Origin: Bacillota bacterium
Lineage (GTDB): Bacteria; Bacillota; Clostridia; Peptostreptococcales; Anaerovoracaceae
DNA length: 38,331 bases
Assembly: GCA_030525285.1 (NCBI GenBank)
Contig: JAUNFA010000014.1
Location: 1 to 38,331 of the forward strand
Reading direction: 5' to 3'
Shown here: piece after piece, positions 24,408-34,195 of the stretch
Numbering within the stretch: the stretch's first letter is position 1
Layout: each line of letters begins with the position of its first letter
Notes under the pieces: generated by a model
The model's database searches: none
The model's input: only the letters and a program-made list of their open reading frames with translations
What the model was told of the DNA's origin: nothing
Position numbers and translations under genes: made by a program

Positions 24408-27141
24408 GTTTTCCTCTCTTTCTGTTCCTCATCATGATATGCATGATACTTATGAGGATTACCAGTGCAATCCCTGAAAGGGATATTACATATGCTGCAG
24501 TTCTGTCAGCAGACTTATAGACAAGTTTTATATCATGCTTGCCCTTGTCCACCTTAACCGCCATAAATGCCAAATTGGCATCTGTTATTTTCTCTGCCTT
24601 TTTACCATCTACAAATATGTTCCAATTATTGTTAAACGGTACGGAGAAGTATACGAATTCAGTATCTTTCGCATCTACTGTACCTCGCACTTCATTATCA
24701 TTATATGAGGTTATGTTATACTTTCCAGTAAGCCTTTCAGCTGCAAACTTATCATAATTTGAAGTGCTCATTGCAGATACATAAAACTTATCAAAGGTGT
24801 ATTTACCTGCTTTTTCAAATTTTATTCGTATTTTACCGCTAAATTTGTCATAGCAGCCCACATTAAGATCATAATCCTCAATGCCTGAAATAGTTTGATT
24901 GTTTTTTTTGTTATTCGCTACTGATTTTTTTTGAGCGGTTGCTGCGCTGAAACAGAAATCCCCAATATCCTGTCCGCCGGCACCAATTCTCTTCAAATTA
25001 TCAAAGGATACCATCAGCTGACTGTTCTTAACATTTGCTACATTGATATCAATGTACCCTCGGTCATTTGTCACATTAATCGCATTATCTTTAACTTCAG
25101 CATCCTGAGCCCCGCATATTGCATATGGAACCTTGTTTATATCCACCTGGATTTCCGATGCGTCCACAATCTGACTTTCGGATACATTCTTCAAATACTC
25201 ATCAGGAACCACCATGGCCTGCAAAAGAGCCTGCTCTCTGGCAAGTCTTGACAACTTCAGGAATTCACTTTCTGAGATAACCTTATCATAGGTGAACCCA
25301 AGTCCAGAATCATATTTATTTCTGAATACGTTTACACCGTCGATTACTTTGTACTTTTCAAAGCCATAACCTGCACATCCGTCAGCTGCAGTTGTTTCTG
25401 CCATGCTGTCATTTCCCAGAAAATATTTGACACCATATAGGAAATCAAGCCCTATTCTGTTATTGTTTGATAGGACATAGACACGCTTTGAATAGCTATA
25501 CATGTTTCCGAGAAGTCTGTTAAAATCCTGTAATTTTGCCGGGATTTTGGAATCGTATAAATACAAACTGTTTGTTTTCCAATAAAGATTCTCATTATCC
25601 GGTTGATCCATGCGGTTGAAAACATTCAGCCACGAAACCTGATCAATTCTGTAAAATCCATCGTCATCAATATCCCTACCCGCTCTCTGGGTTGACTTGG
25701 CGAGATCCTTTTCCATCTGTCCAACAGACATATAATCTATGCTAATTTTACTAAATGAAATATTCCATCCTGCAATGAGTGTCACCACAGTTATCAATGC
25801 GATTATGCTCTGCCTTACACGCAAATGAACAATAGCTTTTTTCCCTAACGCAATTACTGCCAGTATTACTGCAGCAGCCAGCATGTTAATGCAAATAAAC
25901 AAGAATCTTTCCCGGCTGTAATCACTGTTAATATCGAAATATGCAAGTCCCAGTGTTCCACCTACCATAACACACAGCCAGAAGCCCATTATGATTAGAT
26001 TCTTTGTCTCTGCAAGTCTGTTAAGATCAAACATGTCCGCCGCAGTCCACGCGAGGAAAAATACGAGAAGGAAGAACCACCTGGATGTAACGTAACCGAA
26101 ACCATTGAACATGGAACTGAAAAAAGGAAACAGCATCATTATCGTCAGAATAATGCTCATTATCAGTCCTGTTTTCTTCATTGAAAAATATCTGAATGCA
26201 ACTGCCATAACCAGCATTCCCAAAACAGGCAGTCCAATATCGCCGTATCTGAAAGCGAAACCTTCTGAAACAAAAACATTCATCAGGTTACACACATAAT
26301 CCGTACCTTTGAAAAAACTGTATGAAACAGCTTCCCCACCTGTTGATGCTCCCATGAGCGTACCTATGGTAGTAATGGTAACTGCCATTGATACAGCAAT
26401 TCCCACAATGCCATAACCCATGAATTTAACAATATAAATCAGATACTCCTTAATGCTGAATTTCTCACAATAAGCGAAATACCTCAACAGAATATATAAA
26501 ACCGTGCAAATGCCCACCATATATCCCAGGTATATGCTGTTGCACATTGCCCAGGCTACTGTAATCATAAATACTGCCGGCGATTTGCCTTTGTATATTC
26601 TATCCACTCCCGCAATTACCAAAGGTAGAATTACGGTAATATTTATAAATTGTGCCTGTATCAGAGAAACGTCAATTATCCATGTTGAAAAGACATAGCA
26701 TACAGCCCCCATCAATGCCTGATAATTGCTCAGTTTAACTTCCTTTGCAAATGCAATGAAAGCCAGCCCACTACAATATAATCTGACAATCACAGCTACT
26801 GTATAGCCTATGTCCAGCATTGAATCCGGGAATGCTATGGCTATAAGTGCAAATATGTCTGTAGGTGACTTGCTCTCCATGCCGGTTCCTTTGTACCAGT
26901 GCCACTGGTGATAACCGTTTCCTGAAAGGAATGAATGAATGTTGTCCTTCAATTCAACAGTCCAGAAGTATCCCTGATCAAGTGCATCATATTCATTTAT
27001 AAATGTTTTTCCATTACTAAAGAACCAAAAGAACACTCCGGCGGCTATAACTGCAAACATAACAGTATAACTCACCAGCAACAAAATAATCTTTCGTTTG
27101 CCGCCGCAATTCAAATTGTCATTCATGTAATTTGTACCCAT
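24376..27141 (-). CDS. YfhO-family membrane glycosyltransferase-like protein
   Basis: Polytopic membrane protein of 921 residues, with about a dozen helices in the first 500 residues, a long extracellular part (about 500-890) and a final helix near 885-910. The first extracellular loop holds acidic residues E50, D52 and D55 in NEYDALDQGYFW, as in GT-C fold transferases. YfhO-family proteins glycosylate lipoteichoic acid in Bacillus and Listeria-type bacteria using lipid-linked sugars. A similar decoration role is expected here. The ATG overlaps the upstream stop by one base (TAATG), with only a distant GGAT as ribosome site, suggesting coupling. Confidence 0.85.
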   Translation of the reverse strand: MGTNYMNDNLNCGGKRKIILLLVSYTVMFAVIAAGVFFWFFSNGKTFINEYDALDQGYFWTVELKDNIHSFLSGNGYHQWHWYKGTGMESKSPTDIFALIAIAFPDSMLDIGYTVAVIVRLYCSGLAFIAFAKEVKLSNYQALMGAVCYVFSTWIIDVSLIQAQFINITVILPLVIAGVDRIYKGKSPAVFMITVAWAMCNSIYLGYMVGICTVLYILLRYFAYCEKFSIKEYLIYIVKFMGYGIVGIAVSMAVTITTIGTLMGASTGGEAVSYSFFKGTDYVCNLMNVFVSEGFAFRYGDIGLPVLGMLVMAVAFRYFSMKKTGLIMSIILTIMMLFPFFSSMFNGFGYVTSRWFFLLVFFLAWTAADMFDLNRLAETKNLIIMGFWLCVMVGGTLGLAYFDINSDYSRERFLFICINMLAAAVILAVIALGKKAIVHLRVRQSIIALITVVTLIAGWNISFSKISIDYMSVGQMEKDLAKSTQRAGRDIDDDGFYRIDQVSWLNVFNRMDQPDNENLYWKTNSLYLYDSKIPAKLQDFNRLLGNMYSYSKRVYVLSNNNRIGLDFLYGVKYFLGNDSMAETTAADGCAGYGFEKYKVIDGVNVFRNKYDSGLGFTYDKVISESEFLKLSRLAREQALLQAMVVPDEYLKNVSESQIVDASEIQVDINKVPYAICGAQDAEVKDNAINVTNDRGYIDINVANVKNSQLMVSFDNLKRIGAGGQDIGDFCFSAATAQKKSVANNKKNNQTISGIEDYDLNVGCYDKFSGKIRIKFEKAGKYTFDKFYVSAMSTSNYDKFAAERLTGKYNITSYNDNEVRGTVDAKDTEFVYFSVPFNNNWNIFVDGKKAEKITDANLAFMAVKVDKGKHDIKLVYKSADRTAAYVISLSGIALVILISIMHIMMRNRKRGKHEEGNNLRNI

Positions 27142-28298
27142 TATTCAGTCAATCCTGCTACAAAATTTCCCAAATCCCTTGTGCAATCGTCAGTATTAAC
27201 AGATACATACTTTCCCCTGAATGCTTTAAGTCGATTGTAATCATATTCTTTATAAAGAATTGTTCTCAGTTCAGCCCCTGTTAAAGCTGAAACCTCCGGA
27301 AGTTCTTCAAGTGGATTGAAGTTAAGACCTACATTTGCCCGATATTCTTCAATATCATAAACGTAGTAATACAACGGCTTACCTGTAAGAGCAGCTTCAA
27401 CTCCCAAAGCCGAATAGTCCGTTACAATTCTGTCACACACACTTAACCACTGATATGACGAGTATTTCCAATCGACTATAATGTTTTCGCAATAATCGTC
27501 TTCAGTGAATTGAACGTCTTTAAAAACCGGATGAACTTTCACTACAAGTGTGAAATCTGTATTTTTTACAGCTTCCTTTATTCCGTCAAGTTCAATATCC
27601 TTTCCCTTACGGAATGTAGGAACATAAAGTACTATTTCACTTTTTTCATCAATTCCGTACTCCCGGCATAAGGCTTCTCTGAATGCACCGATTCCTTTTG
27701 CTCTGTATTCTTCCGGAAGTATTGTATTAGGTCTGAGGATCTCATCAACCCTTGGCAAAGCGAGGAACTTAAGTTTTTCCTCTCCTATATCAAAGCATCT
27801 GCAATAGTTTTTGCCCGTCGCCTCACTGGGGCAGATTACATAATCATAGTTTCTGTGCATGCACATTATTTCAGCTACTTCCCTGCTATGACCCGAGGGT
27901 TTACCTATGGTTTCATATCCGAATTTCTTTATTGCTGCAAGGGCATGCCACATTTGAACTACCGAAGTATTCTTCTGATGTTTCAGAATACTGGCAGCTA
28001 TGCAATAGCCGTCAATCAGTATTACTCTGCCTGATGCCATATGTTTCATCTGCTTAAGGACCTCTCCCAGATAGGCGACAGGATTCAGATTATCAAGATA
28101 TCTGCATAAAACAACGCACTCGATATCCGGATAATTTTCCTTTAAATATCTTTCTATGAGTCTGATATCCATGCTTGGCTTATTGCTCTGCCGTGAAACA
28201 ATGACGACCTTTTTTTTAGTCCGCTGCAGCTTCATCGGAGCATATATGACTCTCATTGCACCTACTGCAATTTTAAGAACTGCATACTTGATTCCCAT
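27141..28298 (-). CDS. CDP-glycerol glycerophosphotransferase-like protein (TagB-like)
   Basis: Single Glyphos_transf-type protein of 385 residues, probably membrane-bound at its basic N-terminus. The fold-specific segments are present but two motifs are altered: the first reads MWHALAAIKKFG, so HGT has become HAL (W117, H118, A119), and the last reads TDYSALG (D294) in place of DYSS. VPTFRKG and KVHPVF at about 226-260 fit the family. It may act as the priming enzyme or use another phosphopolyol. It begins three bases after the tagH stop with only a weak, distant AAGG site, so coupling is likely. Confidence 0.8.
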   Translation of the reverse strand: MGIKYAVLKIAVGAMRVIYAPMKLQRTKKKVVIVSRQSNKPSMDIRLIERYLKENYPDIECVVLCRYLDNLNPVAYLGEVLKQMKHMASGRVILIDGYCIAASILKHQKNTSVVQMWHALAAIKKFGYETIGKPSGHSREVAEIMCMHRNYDYVICPSEATGKNYCRCFDIGEEKLKFLALPRVDEILRPNTILPEEYRAKGIGAFREALCREYGIDEKSEIVLYVPTFRKGKDIELDGIKEAVKNTDFTLVVKVHPVFKDVQFTEDDYCENIIVDWKYSSYQWLSVCDRIVTDYSALGVEAALTGKPLYYYVYDIEEYRANVGLNFNPLEELPEVSALTGAELRTILYKEYDYNRLKAFRGKYVSVNTDDCTRDLGNFVAGLTE

Positions 28299-28301
28299 TA
28301 C

Positions 28302-29033
28302 TTATTTCTTACCTTCATATATCTCGATTGCTTCAGCAATATCACCATCAAATGTCATTTTACCGCTCTTCATGACAATACCTCTGTCACAGAACTTTTT
28401 GGCTGTTCCTGTAGAATGGGTAACAAACAGCAATGTAACTCCATCGTTTTCAATGATTTCCTTTACTTTCTTAAGACATTTCTCTCTAAACGCTTTATCA
28501 CCTACACTCAGAGCTTCATCAACAATAAGTATTTCAGGCTTAATGTTTACCGATACAGCAAATCCAAGTCTCGCTTTCATTCCGCTTGAATATGATCTTA
28601 CAGGCTGATCGATATATTCATCCACCTCGGCGAAATCTACGATAATGTCCTCCAGCTTGCTTATTTCACTGTTTGTCAAACCGCAAAGCTGCCCTTTGAG
28701 ATATATGTTCTCGCGGCCTGTAAGCTCAGGGTCAAAGCCCGATGTTAATTCAAGAAGAGCACTTACCCTTCCCTTTACATCAATACTCCCTGATGTGGGA
28801 TAAGTCACGCCCGTAATCATCTTCAGAATTGTTGATTTACCGGCACCATTTTTACCAAAAATGGCAACAGACTCGCCTTTTTTTATCTGAAAGCTTACAT
28901 TATTTACTGCCAGCTTATTCTTGTAGGATACCTTCTTAGAAAAGATTGCCATGAATCGTTTCTTATCGTTCTTGTATAATTTGTATCGTTTAACAACATT
29001 CTCAAAATCTATAACTACCGGATTGTTGCACAT
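28302..29033 (-). CDS. tagH: Teichoic-acid type ABC exporter, ATP-binding subunit
   Basis: ATPase that powers export of the lipid-linked polymer with the TagG-type permease. Numbered from the chosen start, Walker A GKNGAGKST is at 60-68. The ABC signature is YSSGMKARL and Walker B is EILIVDEAL, followed by a switch His in FVTHS. The substrate-binding C-terminal extension of some O-antigen or TagH proteins is absent; at 243 residues this is a short KpsT/TagH-like form. AAGGAG at 29040-29045, six bases upstream, fixes the start at 29033 and rules out an earlier ATG at 29072. Confidence 0.93.
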   Translation of the reverse strand: MCNNPVVIDFENVVKRYKLYKNDKKRFMAIFSKKVSYKNKLAVNNVSFQIKKGESVAIFGKNGAGKSTILKMITGVTYPTSGSIDVKGRVSALLELTSGFDPELTGRENIYLKGQLCGLTNSEISKLEDIIVDFAEVDEYIDQPVRSYSSGMKARLGFAVSVNIKPEILIVDEALSVGDKAFREKCLKKVKEIIENDGVTLLFVTHSTGTAKKFCDRGIVMKSGKMTFDGDIAEAIEIYEGKK

Positions 29034-29061
29034 TTGTTTCTCCTTATTTAATCCTCTTGTC

Positions 29062-29868
29062 CTACAGAACATCAGGTATTTCTTTAATCAGTTTATTGTA
29101 GCTCCACATTGCCAGAACTATCATTATAATCATCATTCCCAGGAATATTACCAGCTGAAGAGGTTCTTCCCAGAACCATACTTTGTAAATGAAACAATTC
29201 CTGTATCCCGTTGCCAGGTATGTTACAGGATTAAAATAAAGCAGTTTCTGAAGCCATACAATATCAATCCTGTTAACATCCCACATTATTCCGCTAAGCC
29301 AGAAAATCGGTGTTCCCAAAGATTTAACCAGGTTGATAAAGTCCTTGCTCATCGCCCCCAGCATTGATGCAAACAATCCCCATGAAGTCCAGAAGATCAG
29401 CATCATTAACATATAGAAGAAAGTCTGAATCCAGTAAAGATCCGGCATATGTCCCGTCGCTACGAAGATCACACAGACAATCAGCATGAGACAGATATGT
29501 ATTGTCAGCTTGGCAAGTGCTGTAAATGTAGGTATTGTAGATACCGGAAACTTCATCTTGGTAACAAGATATTTGTATTTTCTTACTGCATTGGCTCCCT
29601 GCTGAAGCATGTCAGACATGTAGAACCATGCCATAAATCCCGGAATCATCCAAAGTGCAAATCCATAGCCGTTAACACTATCACCTTGCCTGATCCCGTA
29701 GGTGAAGGCAAACCAGAACACCGTTATTGTCATTACCGGTTTTATTAATGCCCATGCCCAGCCTAAGGCCGCACCGCTATATGTTTTGATGATATCGGCC
29801 TTGGCAAGAAGAAGAATCTGGCTTCTCCATTCCGAATGCTCTTTTAATATATGCTTAAATGTGTTCAC
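29062..29868 (-). CDS. tagG: Teichoic-acid type ABC exporter, permease subunit
   Basis: ABC-2 type membrane permease with six predicted helices in 268 residues. It carries the family features of an N-terminal amphipathic segment, a LGWAWALIKPVM region and a WLSGIMWD region before the last helices. It forms the channel with the ATPase encoded next. The start is GTG at 29868, because AAGGAG lies at 29875-29880, six bases upstream. The GTG lies inside the end of the aminotransferase gene (14-base overlap). Confidence 0.92.
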   Translation of the reverse strand: MNTFKHILKEHSEWRSQILLLAKADIIKTYSGAALGWAWALIKPVMTITVFWFAFTYGIRQGDSVNGYGFALWMIPGFMAWFYMSDMLQQGANAVRKYKYLVTKMKFPVSTIPTFTALAKLTIHICLMLIVCVIFVATGHMPDLYWIQTFFYMLMMLIFWTSWGLFASMLGAMSKDFINLVKSLGTPIFWLSGIMWDVNRIDIVWLQKLLYFNPVTYLATGYRNCFIYKVWFWEEPLQLVIFLGMMIIMIVLAMWSYNKLIKEIPDVL

Positions 29869-31009
29869 TGTTATCTCCTTGGTTTCTGAAGAATTTCTTT
29901 ATTGTATCTATTACTTTTGTCTGATCATCCTCCGCCATATTATAATACATCGGCAGTCTGACAAGGCGTTCACTCTCCCTCGTGGTGAATCTGTCTTCCC
30001 CACTGAATCTTCCGAGTTTCATGCCCGCCGTTGATGAATGTAACGGCACATAATGAAATGCTGCACTTACATCATTTTCTTTAAGATATGAAATGAATTC
30101 AGTACGTTCTTGAAGGTTTTTTAATTTCACATAAAACATATGTGCATTGTGCGAACATTCCTTCGGTACAATGGGCAGCTCCAGATTGTTCGACTCAGTT
30201 AAAGCCTCAAGTTCTTCGTAATATCTGTTCCATGTGGCGATTCTGTTATCGTTTATCTCGTCTGCTTTATCAAGTTGAGCGAGAAGATATGCCGCATTCA
30301 GCTCACTTGGCAAATATGATGATCCCATAGCAACCCATGAATATTTATCAACCTGACCTCTCAGGAAACGGCTTCTGTCAGTTCCCTTTTCTCTGATAAT
30401 CTCCGCCATTTCGACAAATTCATCATCTCTCAAAAGAGTAGCGCCCCCTTCGCCCATGCTGTAATTCTTGGTTTCGTGGAAGCTGTAGCATCCGATGTGT
30501 CCAATGCTTCCAAGGGCTCTTCCCTTGTAGCAGGCATTGACCCCCTGGGCCGCATCTTCAACTACTTTTAATCCATATTCATCAGCTATATCCATTATTT
30601 TATCCATCTCACAGCCTACACCGGCGTAATGAACCGGAACAATTACTTTCGTCCTCGGTGTAACTGCCTCTTCTATGAGATTTTCGTCTATGTTGTTCGT
30701 ATCCGGTCTGATGTCAACAAACACCAGTCTTGCACCTCTAAGGGCAAAAGCATTCGCTGTTGATACGAAAGTATATGATGGCAGTATCACTTCATCGCCG
30801 ACATCAATGTCCGTAAGCAGTGCTGCCATTTCAAGCGAATGGGAGCACGAAGTCGTCAGAAGTGCCTTTGATACACCTGTTTTCTCTTCAATCCAGCTGT
30901 TGCATTTTGCGGTGAATTCTCCATCACCGCAAATCTTCTTCTTATCTACCACCTGATTGATATATTCCAACTCTCCGCCAACAAAAGGTGGAATGTTAAA
31001 CTTAACCAT
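29855..31009 (-). CDS. wecE: dTDP-4-amino-4,6-dideoxyhexose transaminase (WecE/RffA-like)
   Basis: PLP-dependent sugar aminotransferase of the DegT/DnrJ/EryC1/StrS family, 384 residues. The segment SFHETKNYSMGEGGA carries the Schiff-base lysine (Lys181) and strongly resembles WecE/RffA, which aminates dTDP-4-keto-6-deoxyglucose to dTDP-4-amino-4,6-dideoxygalactose. EDAAQGV with its conserved Asp precedes it. RmlA and RmlB in the same operon would supply the substrate, supporting the assignment. ATG 31009 is preferred over one at 31030 because GGAAGGA lies seven bases upstream. It is the first gene of the operon, about 110 bases after the candidate promoter. The stereochemistry at C4 is not certain. 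Confidence 0.87.
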   Translation of the reverse strand: MVKFNIPPFVGGELEYINQVVDKKKICGDGEFTAKCNSWIEEKTGVSKALLTTSCSHSLEMAALLTDIDVGDEVILPSYTFVSTANAFALRGARLVFVDIRPDTNNIDENLIEEAVTPRTKVIVPVHYAGVGCEMDKIMDIADEYGLKVVEDAAQGVNACYKGRALGSIGHIGCYSFHETKNYSMGEGGATLLRDDEFVEMAEIIREKGTDRSRFLRGQVDKYSWVAMGSSYLPSELNAAYLLAQLDKADEINDNRIATWNRYYEELEALTESNNLELPIVPKECSHNAHMFYVKLKNLQERTEFISYLKENDVSAAFHYVPLHSSTAGMKLGRFSGEDRFTTRESERLVRLPMYYNMAEDDQTKVIDTIKKFFRNQGDNSEHI

Positions 31010-31061
31010 TGTTATTCCTTCCAAATTCATTATTATGTTTCATATATGCTATTCGAACATA

Positions 31062-31080
31062 GTCGCCTTGCGCTTGCGAC
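31062..31080 (-). other. Small hairpin in the operon leader
   Basis: GTCGC and GCGAC at the two ends of a 19-base segment can pair around a 9-base loop in the predicted leader of the 17-gene operon. It is short and may be of no consequence. Confidence 0.25.
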
Positions 31081-31116
31081 CTTTTCTTAAAATTAGATAT
31101 ACTCACACGTAGTTTA

Positions 31117-31145
31117 ATTCTACCAAAACAAGCCTGTTAATTCAA
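31117..31145 (-). promoter_or_regulatory. Candidate promoter of the 17-gene surface-polymer operon
   Basis: On the minus strand TTGAAT (31140-31145) and TAGAAT (31117-31122) are 17 bases apart: moderate -35 and good -10 matches. It predicts a leader of about 100 bases. It is divergent from the tRNA promoter 20 bases away. Confidence 0.55.
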
Positions 31146-31166
31146 CCCGCACCCATACCCTAATGC

Positions 31167-31195
31167 TTGCATTTTTAATACCGGTTCTTTATAAT
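31167..31195 (+). promoter_or_regulatory. Promoter of the tRNA-Arg gene
   Basis: TTGCAT at 31167-31172 and TATAAT at 31190-31195 are separated by 17 bases, with a predicted start about 15 bases before the tRNA. Confidence 0.75.
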
Positions 31196-31218
31196 GTTAA
31201 TGTTATATATTCACACAC

Positions 31219-31294
31219 GGGGCATTAGCTCAATGGATAGAGTCGCAGACTTCGAATCTGTCGGTTGGGGGTTCGAGTCCCTCATGCCTCGCCA
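31219..31294 (+). tRNA. tRNA-Arg, anticodon UCG
   Basis: A full cloverleaf can be drawn over 76 bases. The acceptor stem pairs GGGGCAT (31219-31225) with ATGCCTC, followed by discriminator G and an encoded CCA (31292-31294). The D arm has GCTC and GAGT. The anticodon stem GCAGA/TCTGT encloses loop CTTCGAA with anticodon TCG at 31252-31254, reading CGA codons of arginine. The T arm is GGGGG-TTCGAGT-CCCTC. It has its own promoter and terminator, so it is a single-gene unit. Confidence 0.95.
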
Positions 31295-31299
31295 CCATA

Positions 31300-31326
31300 A
31301 GACCACTTATGTGGTCTCTTTTATTT
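31300..31326 (+). terminator. Rho-independent terminator of tRNA-Arg
   Basis: AGACCAC (31300-31306) and GTGGTCT (31311-31317) form a 7-bp stem with a TTAT loop, followed by CTTTTATTT. It lies six bases after the tRNA CCA end. Confidence 0.85.
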
Positions 31327-31331
31327 AAACG

Positions 31332-31403
31332 AAAAAATCGGATGCTTTGACCTGCCTTCCAAAAGTTAGACTTTGGGTGGCATTTCATTCCATCCGATTT
31401 TTT
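31332..31403. terminator. Nested, symmetric bidirectional terminator
   Basis: An outer 13-bp perfect stem (31332-31344 with 31391-31403: AAAAAATCGGATG and its complement) ends in T6 on both strands. Inside it, TGCC...GGCA and CCAAAAG...CTTTGG pair with a small bulge around a TTAGA loop. The minus-strand G5-NlpC/P60 gene ends at 31406, just outside the outer stem, so it surely serves that gene. It may also back up the tRNA terminator on the plus strand. Confidence 0.75.
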
Positions 31404-31405
31404 AT

Positions 31406-32383
31406 CTAATTATTCCTGTTCACGTGTCTTATTGTGATTATGCCGCCACGAACCTTGCTTACTTTAGTTCCCTTCTTCCTTGTAGCTTCTGACATTTTAC
31501 CGTTACCCAGGTAAATGGCCACATGATGCTTATAGCATATAATGTCACCCGGCTTTGCACCCGAACGTGATACACCGCGTCCAACCTTTCGAAGACCCGG
31601 ATGATTGTTCGGGAGTTCAACTCCATACATTCTGTAAATGTTTCTTACATACTGAACGCAATCAATTCCCTTGGTAAAACTGTATCCCCCGTATTTATAA
31701 GGACATCCCAGATACTGCAATGAAGTATTGGCTATATCGCTACCATCATTAAATACCGGTTTTCCCTCATAAGTCTTCCAATCTTCCCCATTGGGAACTC
31801 CCAGCGTACCTTTGTAAATTATAGCCTGTTCACCCTTTTCAATAATGTTTTCGTCTACAAGCTTAGTGGACTTTTCAATTCCGTTTACTGTTTCAATCTG
31901 GTAAGTGGCCTCTCTACGCCCATCCTTGCCTTCTTTCTCTACACGTTTTGTACCTGCAAGAGCTTTGTCATCCTGCCTGTAATCTATTTCAGGGGTGTAT
32001 GTTTCTTCCTTGACATATTGGCTTGTAATTGTCGCAGAAAAAAGATTTTCTTCTCTTTTATTCTCGCCCATAAGATAAGATTCAGCTTCCTTTTTCGTTT
32101 TAACCTTATCTCTTGCACTGAAATATTTTTTTATGCCAACGTCCTGTACCCGTAGTTCCTTATCAAGCACCACACGGTTTACCTTAGTATCTTCGGGCAC
32201 GTAACTCTCCAACACATCCTTTATTACGGCCTTGCCGGCAGATTTATTCTTTACAACAACCAGAGTTTCCCCATCAGCTGTTATCTTGCAAGGCATCGTA
32301 TACAATATTGCACCGACAGCGGCTCCAGCGGCAGCAATGACCGCGATTGAAGCTATAGTAATTATCTTCGTTGATTTTTTCAT
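31406..32383 (-). CDS. Exported G5-domain NlpC/P60 cell-wall peptidase
   Basis: Predicted membrane-anchored or secreted peptidoglycan endopeptidase of 325 residues. A hydrophobic N-terminal segment (about 7-29) serves as signal or anchor. Residues about 35-115 form a charged region of unknown fold. A G5 domain follows (about 122-192, with YTPEIDY at its start and KGEQAIIYKG at its end). The NlpC/P60 domain spans about 215-325, with catalytic Cys242 in GIDCVQYV and His287 in HHVAIYLG. The usual Cys-Ser pair reads Cys-Val. A GGGG seven bases upstream serves the ATG. It follows thrS by 42 bases and ends at a strong terminator, closing the wall-related unit that starts with the LCP gene. Confidence 0.87.
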   Translation of the reverse strand: MKKSTKIITIASIAVIAAAGAAVGAILYTMPCKITADGETLVVVKNKSAGKAVIKDVLESYVPEDTKVNRVVLDKELRVQDVGIKKYFSARDKVKTKKEAESYLMGENKREENLFSATITSQYVKEETYTPEIDYRQDDKALAGTKRVEKEGKDGRREATYQIETVNGIEKSTKLVDENIIEKGEQAIIYKGTLGVPNGEDWKTYEGKPVFNDGSDIANTSLQYLGCPYKYGGYSFTKGIDCVQYVRNIYRMYGVELPNNHPGLRKVGRGVSRSGAKPGDIICYKHHVAIYLGNGKMSEATRKKGTKVSKVRGGIITIRHVNRNN

Positions 32384-32425
32384 AAGCGAACCCCATAAGT
32401 CACAAATTACATGGGAATAGGTTGA

Positions 32426-34171
<1,746 letters not shown>

Positions 34172-34195
34172 TTCTTCTTTCTCCTCTGAATATAT

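Noticed and set aside
31219..31294. tRNA-Arg as an attachment site of an integrated element
   Set aside because: No integrase and no repeat of the tRNA 3' end is seen nearby; genes on both sides look like chromosomal wall functions.
34172..34195. T-box riboswitch upstream of thrS
   Set aside because: Only 24 bases separate thrS from ddl, and these hold the ribosome site; there is no room for a T-box leader.
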